Source: Metaphire vulgaris (Eukaryota; Annelida; Clitellata; Crassiclitellata; Megascolecidae). Taken from it: DNA of 64,000 nucleotides. The position numbers and the translations under genes are program-made. The notes under the pieces are model-generated. The model was not told the origin of the DNA, ran no database searches, and saw nothing but the letters and a program-made list of their open reading frames with translations. The stretch lies in the NCBI GenBank assembly GCA_018105865.1, contig CM030861.1:6010684-6074683 (forward strand). The letters run 5' to 3'. Below are positions 56,801-64,000 of the stretch, one piece after another; the stretch's first letter is position 1, and every line of letters starts with the position of its first letter.

Positions 56801-57978
56801 ATGCTTTCCCCGTGCAAATTTAGTTGCATGTCACTAGATGCATGGCTGACAAGTCTGCAGCTTCAGTGAAGTAGTTGAGAAATAATTGGTTGACATATTA
56901 TTTGCCCAGATTGATTAAAAACTGTTAGTCTTTATTGTCTATTTTTGTCGACTTCAACTTGATGCATATTTTATTTCAGGCAGTTATTATACGACTACTT
57001 ACAGCAAAGGATCCCAGTATGAGGCCGTCTGCAGGAGATGTTTTGGATATGCTTGGCTCAAGAAGAGGCAGAGACAATATTGCCGTATGTTATAGTCACA
57101 TGCTGTGAAACCTTTCATTTACATTCTATTACAGTGAAACTTTAATATAATGCACTCAGTTATAAATGTGTCCCATTTTATAACTTACCACAGTGTATGG
57201 TTCTATGTGATGTGCTACCGTATTGGATGGTATTGAATATGACATACCTCAGATATAACGTACTACGTTTTACAGACCCGCTAAGTACGTTATAATGAAG
57301 TCCAATTGTATATGTATTTAATTTTAGTTTTAACTTTTTTACATTGTCTTTAAATATACTCGTGTTTCAGGTTGGAGGAATAAATATAGAGAAGGAGATG
57401 CCAAGATTTTAAAGAAATATGGATTTTGTAATTGAAATATATTGGTTTATACTTTTTATTTCATTTTATTTGTTTATGTAGCAGTAGGGTAGATCTTGTT
57501 ATTTTTCACATTTGTTTATGGAGATACTAATGCAGTATTTTGACATAAAATTGAAAATTTAGATGGCTGAATTAGTTTAAATTTGCATATTTTTTAATGG
57601 TGGTAACATTCTATAAATTTTGAATAAGATTTGTTGAAGTTTAATTAATTTCTAAAATGGTTCCACTTCAATTTGGACACTGTGTGTGTGTTTGTGCATG
57701 TGTGTGTGCATAATAAAGCTAAAATACATAAGACTAATATTTTGTCAGTTTAATCCGTGGTAAATTGAAACTGACTCATGCCTTGGCTGATCTTGCAGAA
57801 TGCTGACATTGTCTGCAGTATTCAAAGTATGTCTGGTGAACTGTCAGAATTGAAAAGGCAGCTTCATGATAAAGATGTCCAATTGTCAAAGAAGGACGAA
57901 CTGCTGACGCAAAAGGACGCTCAAATTCTGGCTTTGCAGAGAAGAATTGCGGAATTCGAAACCCTGCATCCACTATAG
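45685..57978 (+). CDS. EIF2AK1: eIF2-alpha kinase, HRI-like (EIF2AK1), 14 coding exons
   Basis: Exons: (45629 or ATG 45685)-45808, 46097-46218, 47552-47622, 48781-48913, 49133-49210, 49921-50026, 50216-50277, 50544-50625, 51685-51779, 52585-52705, 54301-54380, 55985-56122, 56980-57084, 57799-57978 (stop). Phases fit throughout, giving about 498 residues. An N-terminal helical region comes first (LNGFLWLLCDQC..LFQ). The kinase domain has the glycine loop GRGAFGKVY (141-149), YAIKK with the ATP Lys 163, MHREVESLSRLSHPNIVRYY, a short acidic insert (DSEDESESS), IHMELCEMTL, HRDLKPLN (287-294), DFG (312-314) and GAPEQL (345-350). A charged coiled coil closes the protein (SELKRQLHDKDVQ..). HRI phosphorylates eIF2-alpha under stress and has an N-terminal domain, kinase insert and C-terminal coiled coil. 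No membrane segment (against PERK) and no RWD or HisRS part (against GCN2). The insert is far shorter than in vertebrate HRI. Donors at 49211, 54381 and 46219 are weak (gttgga, gttgtt, gtgatt). Upstream exons may exist. Confidence 0.93.
47798..47838. repeat. (ATT)n microsatellite at a retroelement 3' end
   Basis: About 13 ATT units followed by ctaggacaatttatatagcgct, the antisense of the common non-LTR 3' end. In intron 3 of the kinase gene. Confidence 0.8.
47982..48046. mobile_element. 65-bp MITE with TTAA target (piggyBac-like)
   Basis: CCCTTTCACCCCG at the left and the complement of CCCTTTCACACTG at the right, with TTAA directly on both sides (47978-47981, 48047-48050). In an intron of the kinase gene. 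Confidence 0.75.
48955..49115 (+). mobile_element. 5S-rRNA-derived SINE head
   Basis: Contains gcttggatgggtgaccatcc preceded by aagtttta-agcaaag, the internal promoter part of 5S rRNA (box A to box C), but the rest of 5S is missing. In intron 4 of the kinase gene. Confidence 0.75.
49368..49593. repeat. Recent tandem duplication, two 113-bp units
   Basis: Units 49368-49480 and 49481-49593 begin tggggatggttgtatgatgg and differ at one visible base. In intron 5 of the kinase gene; not a known element. Confidence 0.95.
50655..51446 (+). mobile_element. CR1/L2-like retrotransposon, 5'-truncated, well preserved
   Basis: A 230-codon open frame ending at 51355 encodes the reverse-transcriptase thumb and C-terminus: VRLLGVLFDGTLSF, RIDYCNSVLLGLP, RLQSVLNLSARIVFG, LHWLRVPERIVFK, NPILWNSLPDET and HLFRLGYS. 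The 3' end is agcgctatagaaattgtc then (TGAA)n. It sits in the sense direction in intron 8 of the kinase gene. The openness suggests a young insertion. Confidence 0.93.
51883..52400 (-). mobile_element. L2-like retrotransposon fragment, antisense
   Basis: Minus-strand frame reads FVHWTKAFSIVIKSRIWNGL, PSEIRKI and FRKQIKTIFFKKS then stop, with a 3' end of (TTAC)n type near 51890. In intron 9 of the kinase gene. Confidence 0.8.
53008..53081. mobile_element. 74-bp MITE with TTAA target, inside an RT reading frame
   Basis: CCTCTTAACTGGG at left and complement of CCCCTTAACCGGG at right, with TTAA at 53004-53007 and 53082-53085. Removing the element and one TTAA restores FVNYKEAFN, the conserved FVDYxxAFD block. 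A short palindrome, cggctctgagccg, lies inside. Confidence 0.88.
53536..53772. mobile_element. Fold-back element with a telomere-like loop, copy B
   Basis: Arms made of 14-15-nt units of the form (A)GGACNATTCATCTC face each other around (CCCTAA)n at 53624-53651. An 11-bp repeat, ccaaaaatgga, flanks it (53525-53535 and 53773-53783), which looks like a target duplication. It disrupts the C-terminus of the retroelement at 52840-53945. Confidence 0.85.
54106..54147. repeat. (AATC)n short tandem repeat
   Basis: Two clusters of caatcaatca units (54106-54114 and 54125-54147). Confidence 0.8.
54590..55225 (+). mobile_element. CR1/L2-like retrotransposon C-terminal fragment
   Basis: Plus-strand frame reads PLLKSLHWLKIAERVKYKII, MTYNSLHTSKSIYL and a Ser/Leu-rich block. 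The 3' end is gcgctatagaaattgatgag and a (TTAC)n tail. In intron 11 of the kinase gene. Confidence 0.8.
55392..55563. mobile_element. MITE with GGGYCCANCCATA ends
   Basis: Left GGGTCCATCCATATATTATG and right complement of GGGCCCAGCCATAAATTATG. The ends resemble those of the GGGGCTGTCCATTAATTA family, and 3-bp flanks are ata and atg. Confidence 0.6.
56495..56571. mobile_element. 77-bp miniature mariner-type element
   Basis: CAGGGTGGCGCAAAAAAAAC at left, complement CAGGATGGCGCAAAAAACCC at right, TA on both sides (56493-56494, 56572-56573). The central taaatgcaagcctaaatgc matches the sub-terminal part of the fold-back at 13225-14130, so this is its terminal repeats with nothing between. In intron 12 of the kinase gene. 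Confidence 0.9.
57132..57308. mobile_element. 177-bp TA-target MITE
   Basis: Left CAGTGAAACTTTAATATAATG and right complement of CAATTGGACTTCATTATAACG, flanked by TA. In intron 13 of the kinase gene. Confidence 0.7.
57370..57412 (+). CDS. EIF2AK1: Possible alternative last exon of the kinase gene
   Basis: After a good acceptor (actcgtgtttcag) a phase-0 frame reads VGGINIEKEMPRF and stops at 57412, then AT-rich sequence with aataaag at 57711. It would follow exon 13 in frame (..RDNIA) and replace the coiled-coil exon 57799-57978. Whether it is used is unknown. Confidence 0.35.
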
Positions 57979-58116
57979 GTGTTACCGGAGGTTCTAGCGT
58001 TCATTTGATTACACGTAGAATGTTTTTGCCTGCTGTGTTGGAGATCTCCTGTATTTTGGATATTAGGAACTACTGCTAAACTCTTCACTGTCTCAGATAA
58101 GTTTCAAAGAACAGAC

Positions 58117-58273
58117 CAGGGATATTTTACACCCCCAACACCTTCCAATCTGAGACCAACACCCCCCATCTGAGAGCCGGATGACGTTTTTATGCTTGTC
58201 AGACTACTTTTTCGGCAGGACACCCCCAGAAAATACCAACATCCCCAAATTGATAATCCTAGAAATAACCCTG
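58117..58273. mobile_element. hAT-like MITE, CAGGG-TATTT family, copy 2
   Basis: Left CAGGGATATTTTACACCC and right complement of CAGGGTTATTTCTAGG. Flanks gaacagac and gaacagat match at 7 of 8. Contains the gatgacgtttttatgcttgtc antisense motif (58180-58202). Confidence 0.88.
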
Positions 58274-58406
58274 GAACAGATTGTTCTGCTATTGCTGTTT
58301 CTGGGCAGCAGCGTTGTACATTTCATGCTGAAAAACTGTGAACTTTGATAATTATTGTTTAAAACTGTAGGAAATAGTTTGTGCAGAACTGGTAGGCTAA
58401 TGTCTA

Positions 58407-59047
58407 CTGTTTTTCAAACTGTGGGTCGCAACCCACAATGTCACAAGCCTTGAAAGTTGCATGTAGTCTTGGGTTTTAAGAAATTTATATGCCTGCAATC
58501 CTCCATGCACGGCTTATATTAAAATGATTACGGGCTGTCCATTAATTACGTCAACAATTTAGGGGGGGGTTTGAAAAAGTTTGACAGTTGTTGACAAGGG
58601 AGGGGGCCAAGAGTAGTTGACGTCAACAATTTCACTTTTTACAAATAATCAAAAAATAGGAAATTTCATGGAATACATGTACTACTTATTATAATGGAAA
58701 AAAGTATGGAACAAAGGTCATCACCATCACATTTTCACACTTGATGAGCAAAACAGGGAAAATGATTATCACCGCAAAAAATAATAACCTTGTTATTGGG
58801 ACCTGTCATTGAACTTGGGGGGGGGTCAAAAGTTTTTGACATAATTATAGTGGGAGGGGTAACTGAAAGTTGACAGTTGTTGACAAGGGGAGGGGGTCAA
58901 AAATTGCCCAAAAATTGTTGACATAATTAATGGACAGCCCCTTAGTGATTTATTCAATTTCAGTTAACACTAAGTTTGCAGGGTCATGGCATGTTACAAA
59001 GCCGCTGAAGTGGTCGCAGTTCCAAAAAGATTTGGAAACCCTGGCCT
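58407..59047. mobile_element. hAT-like element related to 28080-28879,  interrupted
   Basis: Starts near ctgtttttcaaactgtgggt and ends ttggaaaccctgg. The sequence matches, inverted, the right part of 28080-28879, apart from a MITE at 58531-58941. Confidence 0.75.
58531..58941. mobile_element. GGGGCTGTCCATTAATTA-ended MITE, copy 4
   Basis: Long inverted ends as in the other three copies. Flanked by tta on both sides (58528-58530, 58942-58944). The homologous, uninterrupted site at 28651-28671 shows a single tta, which proves a 3-bp duplication. Confidence 0.93.
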
Positions 59048-59225
59048 ATAGTACATTTTAAAAAAAAATTAATCTTATTTGGCAATTTCTTTTCACACAA
59101 GAATAAAATCACAGAAGATAGAATAATAAATTAATATTATAAGTAAACAGACGAGTTCATCACGAATGCAGATCTGCTATTCGGACTTGACAGCTGAAGA
59201 CTTGCTGTCTTTCGTGACCTGAGGG

Positions 59226-59419
59226 CCAGTGTTTATTATAGGCCTTCTCTGGGGGGGGCGGGAATTCCCCCCCCCCCAAGTTTTAAGATTCCCCCCTAAA
59301 TTTTTCATATGTTGGCTGGGGGATGGAAATTTCCCCTCCAAAAGTGTGGAGACTCAGACCTTGTCCCCCCCAAACATTTCAAAATCCCCCCAATGTCAAG
59401 GTGGCTAGAATAAACACTG
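59226..59419. mobile_element. CAGTGTTTATTCTAG-ended MITE, copy 2 (internally deleted)
   Basis: Opposite orientation to 23123-23500 and lacking its middle, including the GACGAGCAAAAAA motifs. cctgagggc occurs on both sides (59218-59226, 59420-59428), i.e. an 8-bp duplication plus one base. Lies within the METAP2 pseudogene tail. Confidence 0.9.
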
Positions 59420-59601
59420 CCTGAGGGCTGAGAGCCTTTTGCCTTCTTAGGCGCTGCATGCTGCCTGTTTCTTTGGGGCACTACTGGGTGGGGCAGCTGA
59501 CCGCTTCTTCAGACTCCTTCCCTCCGACAGGTCATTGTCAACAAATGCAGCTTTGGCTTCAGCTACTGTTTTTTTCCGCCAGTGACTGAGTTTTCTTCTT
59601 A

Positions 59602-60054
<453 letters not shown>

Positions 60055-60079
60055 TCAGGTCGGAACATGACCGGCTTCA

Positions 60080-60232
<153 letters not shown>

Positions 60233-60618
60233 TCATGGATATTAATACCTCCGTGGATATCGTATTCCGACCATTTTGCTCTGAAACTTCACTAACGATA
60301 GGAATCTGTTAGGATGGTTATGATCCTGGCGTTTATAGGATTTTTAAGACGCGTAACAAAGGTATGTTCCTGTAAAACTTAAAAAAGTAATTATCAAAAA
60401 ATTTCATAATTTAATTTTCTCCTTTTGCGCTATTTATCAAAATATGAATAATTATATCTAATATATTTGCCATATCTTCATTCGAATTGAATCGGAGCTT
60501 TTGTTTCTGCCATTTATTAAAAACTCGGAAGATTCTTTTCAAATAACATTCGCCAGATGGCCTAATGCTCTTATTATGGATCGCGGCGCGTTAAAAAACC
60601 GCGGAAGTGGGCCGCGGT

Positions 60619-60788
60619 CAGAGTTTAATCTAAGCCGTTTCCAGGGAGAAATTGGCCTTCCCCCGGAAATTTCAAATTCCCCCTGGGAATTTTGGCACAC
60701 TACATGAACTAACAGCAGCCCCCTAGCTGAATTCCCTCTGGCTTTGTCAGTTTCCACCCCGGAGTCCAGGAGTCTAGATTAAACACTG
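60619..60788. mobile_element. CAGNGTTTAATCTAG MITE, copy 3
   Basis: Ends CAGAGTTTAATCTAAGCC and complement of CAGTGTTTAATCTAGAC. Perfect 8-bp duplication gccgcggt at 60611-60618 and 60789-60796. Confidence 0.95.
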
Positions 60789-60889
60789 GCCGCGGTTGCA
60801 AAACGTTTGGGAAACCTAGCTTGGGCTAATTAATCGACGGTGAAAAGGTAGATATTAAAACTGTAAACTTCGACACGTTTGAGTGTTCC

Positions 60890-61140
60890 AGAAGCGCAAT
60901 GTGACCGCTGTAAAGGTCACGGTAGCGCCGTATTTGACCGATCGAGCGTAGCCGTATGGTCCGGCGCTGATCTCCGTGTGCTAGGCAAGCAGCGACGCAG
61001 ATATGGCTTACCGTCACAGCTTAACGCTGGTATCCATTTATCCAGGCACAAGCGATGCGCGGCTTGGTTGACCGCCGGCACCACGACTCTATCCCGGGAT
61101 GGTCACGGTCACCCATCCAAGTACGAGCCGCGATGAACGC
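60890..61140 (-). mobile_element. 5S-derived SINE, antisense
   Basis: The minus strand reads cggctcgtacttggatgggt (5S internal promoter end) and then a body with ggtgccggcggtcaacc and cacggagatcagcgcc, shared with 62605-62900. Confidence 0.8.
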
Positions 61141-61347
61141 TGGTTACCATATCGAAGTGGTTTGTTGTACAGTAGCATTACTGCCACATGTGAAGGCCAC
61201 TATATATAGACCTCGCTCCGTCAGTCTACCGTTCCAGCGCGTTACTCTGCCACTGTGGCTGCTATTTAGGCAATGCTCATGTATCTTTGATTCGTAAATT
61301 TGCAGTAGGGTCTGTCTATCTTGTGTTTTGAAACAACCAGAAGATAC

Positions 61348-61541
61348 CATGGGCGTCCGGAGGGGGTGCAAGGGGGTGCAATTGCACCCCTGAAAGAATT
61401 ATGGAGTTATACGAAAAAAGCAAAATTACTTGTTTCTTTCGTCAAAAACCTTGTTGTGCACCTCCTGGAAAATGTTTTAATTTCTTTCGTCACAAGGCCC
61501 TGTTTTTCACCATCCTTGAAACATTTCTGCGGACGCCCATG
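61348..61541. mobile_element. CATGGGCGTCCG-ended MITE
   Basis: Ends CATGGGCGTCCGGAGG and complement of CATGGGCGTCCGCAGA. Flanks gaagatac and gatgatac match at 7 of 8. Repeated ggtgca and ttctttcgtca units inside. Confidence 0.85.
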
Positions 61542-61898
61542 GATGATACTAAACGCAGAACATTTGCATCGGAGATACAGATACAAGATAGCGATACATT
61601 AAGATATTTTAATACATTTTCAAAGATGCCGGTTTTGTATCGTAGACACGTATCTATAGATACTTGTATTTAAGATAGACCTACTACGCCTGCACTGCCT
61701 ATATGCCATGCAGTCGATTGGAAAACGTGAAAAGGCACTATAGCCAAGTGACGATTTTTTTTATAAGATGCAAATATGAACGGAAAAGTGCGGAATCGGG
61801 CATTTTTTAGTTTTAATTAATTAAATTAATAGATTTAATTTGTTTACGGATTGTCTGTGAAGAGATTACCAATAGTGACTGATTTATTGACTGAAAAA

Positions 61899-62063
61899 CA
61901 GTGTTTTTCTAGGCCTGTTAAGGAGGATATTCCCCTCCCCAAGCCTCAAAATCTCTCAAATTTTAGCAATGAAAGAAATTTGCAGGGAGGAACTGTGTCT
62001 CTTACCCTCCAGCCAAGTCAACCCCCTTCCTCCCCAAAGACCTGGAGTCTGGATAAAATACTG
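61899..62063. mobile_element. CAGTGTTTTTCTAG-ended MITE
   Basis: Ends CAGTGTTTTTCTAGGCC and complement of CAGTATTTTATCCAGACT. Perfect 8-bp duplication ctgaaaaa (61891-61898 and 62064-62071). It has landed in an antisense L2-like scrap whose right part starts near 61845. Confidence 0.9.
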
Positions 62064-62204
62064 CTGAAAAAACCCGGGTTACTGAAAAGAAACCAAGCTA
62101 GAAAGTGAAGTCGTCTCTATTCTGGAACCTCTAGCTACGCCAGCGATGATGATAATGATGGTTCTGTATGATTTACAGTGTATGCTGTCATACAGTTACC
62201 AGAC

Positions 62205-62459
62205 CAGGGGCGGTTCCACGTTAGGGATGCCTGGGGACGCATCCGTCCCACCCAGCTTTTTTGCTTTTTAGTCTTTTCCGGCAAGTTTTATTTACATTTG
62301 CTGGGAAAACACTGTTATGAACTTTTTTGCTTGGCAACCTTTTCGGGGTTTCATTTCACCCCCTCCCGCCCCACCAACTTCCTAGAAATTCATCTCATCC
62401 CCCACCAACTTCTTGAAAATTTATTGCATCCCCATAAAGAATTCTTGGAACCGCCACTG
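62205..62459. mobile_element. CAGGGGCGGTTCCA-ended MITE
   Basis: Ends CAGGGGCGGTTCCACG and complement of CAGTGGCGGTTCCAAG. Contains acttttttgcttggcaacc, a variant of the recurrent motif. Target duplication unclear. Confidence 0.75.
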
Positions 62460-62604
62460 CTGTTACAATTAATTGCCCGTTCGATGCACTGAGTAATAAC
62501 GGAGTTGAATCGCATTTTCGATATTCATCAGTTTCAGCGCATTTGTTCCATTTACGTAAATACAAATGCATGCTCTGACACGCGCTGATATTTTCGACCT
62601 ATAT

Positions 62605-62900
62605 ATTTGGCGTTGCGCAGCTGGTTCCAGTCATAACATGAAAGTTAAGCAAAGTTGAGCACGGTTAGTACTTGGATGGGTGGCCGTCTCGGAACAGAGT
62701 CTTGGCGCCGGCGGCCAACCAAACCGTTCATCGCTTAGGCGTTTGCAATTAATGGCATAGCATCGTTAAGCTGCGAAGGAAAAGCGCGGGTCTAGAGAAA
62801 GCAATGGCAAACTGCTCTATATCGATGACGTAAGGCCACCTGCGTCGTCGCTTGTCTGGTTAATGGAGATCAGCGTCGTTCTGGTAGGGGACTGTATTTA
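62605..62900 (+). mobile_element. 5S-derived SINE
   Basis: The head, gttagtacttggatgggtgg after aagttaagcaaag, is 5S-like. The body, from ggcgccggcggccaacc through gccacctgcgtcg and ggagatcagcg, is shared with the copy at 60890-61140 and in part with the tRNA-type SINE at 3078-3375. Confidence 0.85.
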
Positions 62901-62904
62901 CCGC

Positions 62905-62912
62905 TATATAAG
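62905..62912 (+). promoter_or_regulatory. TATA-box-like site
   Basis: tatataag followed about 25-30 bases later by pyrimidine-rich gttctcgtttcg. It lies directly after a 5S-type SINE and before a possible first exon (63357-63423). Confidence 0.35.
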
Positions 62913-63208
62913 GAGTGTCGTTGCCGAGTTCTCGTTTCGTACCCGGTGCGATTTGGTCGTTTGAAAAAGACGACCACTATAGTCTCGTGTGTGGATCGGT
63001 CGGTGTTAATTGCGCTGGCCAATCAACGGAAGTGGTTTTCGGTCGATCTGGTCGATTACGTCATTATCGACACGCTTGTGTAGGGAGGCTAGGAAGCAGA
63101 CTACTCGGAGAAAACACAGTGATGTTGATCTCTGTGCTAGAAGGAGGCAGTGTTGCAGATTAAAATCTGCTGTGCTGTGCGCGCGCGCTAATATCGAATG
63201 CGCCCAGG

Positions 63209-63211
<3 letters not shown>

Positions 63212-63291
<80 letters not shown>
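63212..63291. repeat. (GA)n microsatellite
   Basis: About 40 GA units. Possibly in the 5' untranslated region of the next feature. Confidence 0.97.
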
Positions 63292-63294
<3 letters not shown>

Positions 63295-63356
63295 CGGAAG
63301 AGGATAAAGAGTAGAGAAGGAGAGAGGAGAACAAGGAGAACGAAGAAATAAGTGGA

Positions 63357-63423
63357 ATGAAAACTGGAAAAGCGAAGGATTACAATTATTGGGAAAAACA
63401 ACCTAGCGTCGCTCATTTATCAG
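63357..63423 (+). CDS. Candidate first coding exon, gene continues beyond the window
   Basis: ATG at 63357 opens MKTGKAKDYNYWEKQPSV then AHLS, and the exon ends at a consensus donor (tcag|gtaagt, phase 1). A stop lies in frame shortly upstream (taa). The region before it is CpG-rich with a TATA-like site and (GA)n. The peptide is not recognised with confidence. No second exon is in the window. Confidence 0.45.
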
Positions 63424-63523
63424 GTAAGTTGTTTTAATTTGAGCTGAAAGCTGTTCTTTGGTGTAACTGGACTCGAGTCTTAACATGTCATTTTGAATTA
63501 ATTGTTAAGCATTACTGCTAGCT

Positions 63524-63680
63524 AGGGGTGGGTCGATTAATCGAAATCGAAATCGAAATCGCGATTTTTGAAAAAATCGTAATCGTAATCGACACGATTA
63601 TTAAATAAATCGAAATAATCGATAATCGTCGAAAAAATAATCGAAATCGCGATTATTTTTCGATTATTCCCGTAAGTGAT
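63524..63680. repeat. AATCGA-rich hexamer repeat with a TAGGGGTGGGTCGATTAAT start
   Basis: Tandem tcgaaatcgaaatcg units on both strands, starting at a TAGGGGTGGG-type terminus familiar from hAT MITEs. The other end is not clear before the following retroelement. Confidence 0.6.
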
Positions 63681-63739
63681 ATTATACAATATTTCCGATT
63701 CAAAGAAAGATCAATTTACCGTTGATTATAAGATTTTCA

Positions 63740-64000
63740 TTGAAAATGGATTCAACAGCTGTCCTTCGAAGCGCATATCAGCAGCATGATCCGCTGCTGT
63801 CACCACCAACTGCGAAGGATCAAGACGATTCGACAGTACATACCAGCGCAGGCAGCCTCACAGCTCGTACGGGCACTAATACTGTCAAGGATCGACTACT
63901 GCAATAGTTTATTATTCGGTCTTCCGGAGCGTCAGTTAAATCGGTTACAGTCGGTTCTAAACCTATCTGCACGGCTAGTCTTTCGAAGCCGCTGGCGCGA
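63740..64000 (+). mobile_element. CR1/L2-like retrotransposon, runs off the window
   Basis: An open plus-strand frame reads LSFEAHISSMIRCC, RTIRQYIPAQAA-like blocks, LVRALILSRIDYCNSLLFGL and RLQSVLNLSARLVF. It aligns block for block with the copy at 50655-51446. No stop is seen before the window ends. Confidence 0.88.

Noticed and set aside
63006..63416. Open frames rich in Arg-Glu or Ser-Leu
   Set aside because: Products of the (GA)n run.

Overview
The window is nuclear DNA of a multicellular animal. It holds short coding exons with GT-AG introns, a SOCS-box protein (a metazoan family), a spliced U1A/U2B'' snRNP gene and a spliced eIF2-alpha kinase. The rest is AT-rich DNA crowded with small transposons, 5S- and tRNA-derived SINEs and 5'-truncated non-LTR retrotransposons. 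TTAGGG-type repeats and this repeat load suggest an invertebrate, perhaps marine, but the phylum cannot be decided from the sequence alone.

Layout. 0-3 kb (minus strand): two exons of a lamin-tail-domain protein, with retroelement and SINE debris. 3-11 kb: no gene seen; nested transposons, a three-level nest at 4.2-5.5 kb and a retroelement inserted in another retroelement at 10.0-11.0 kb. 11.4-13.1 kb (minus): two exons of a protein ending in a long Cys-Pro repeat tail. 13.2-29.6 kb: mostly mobile DNA, including a 906-bp fold-back derived from a mariner-type transposon, with two weak exon candidates. 29.6-30.9 kb (minus): a SOCS6-like coding exon. 34.9-43.1 kb (minus): a complete six-exon SNRPB2/SNRPA homologue with one apparent frameshift. 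45.7-58.0 kb (plus): an eIF2-alpha kinase closest to HRI (EIF2AK1), whose introns carry many insertions. 59.2-60.2 kb (minus): an intronless, broken METAP2 copy. 62.9-63.4 kb (plus): a possible promoter and first coding exon of a gene that runs off the window, followed by a retroelement fragment.

The genes are ordinary, unlinked housekeeping or signalling genes and do not form a visible system. The more unusual content is in the repeats. About twenty small elements have CAGNG- or TAGGG-type ends and 8-bp target duplications, many still perfect. One short motif, roughly TGACRAGCAAAAAAGGTCATC in meaning, recurs inside at least eight otherwise dissimilar element families. Two fold-back elements share a near-identical 28-nt telomere-like loop and 14-15-nt arm units. 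All element classes and gene names come from reading the sequence and from memory of the families; no search was run.
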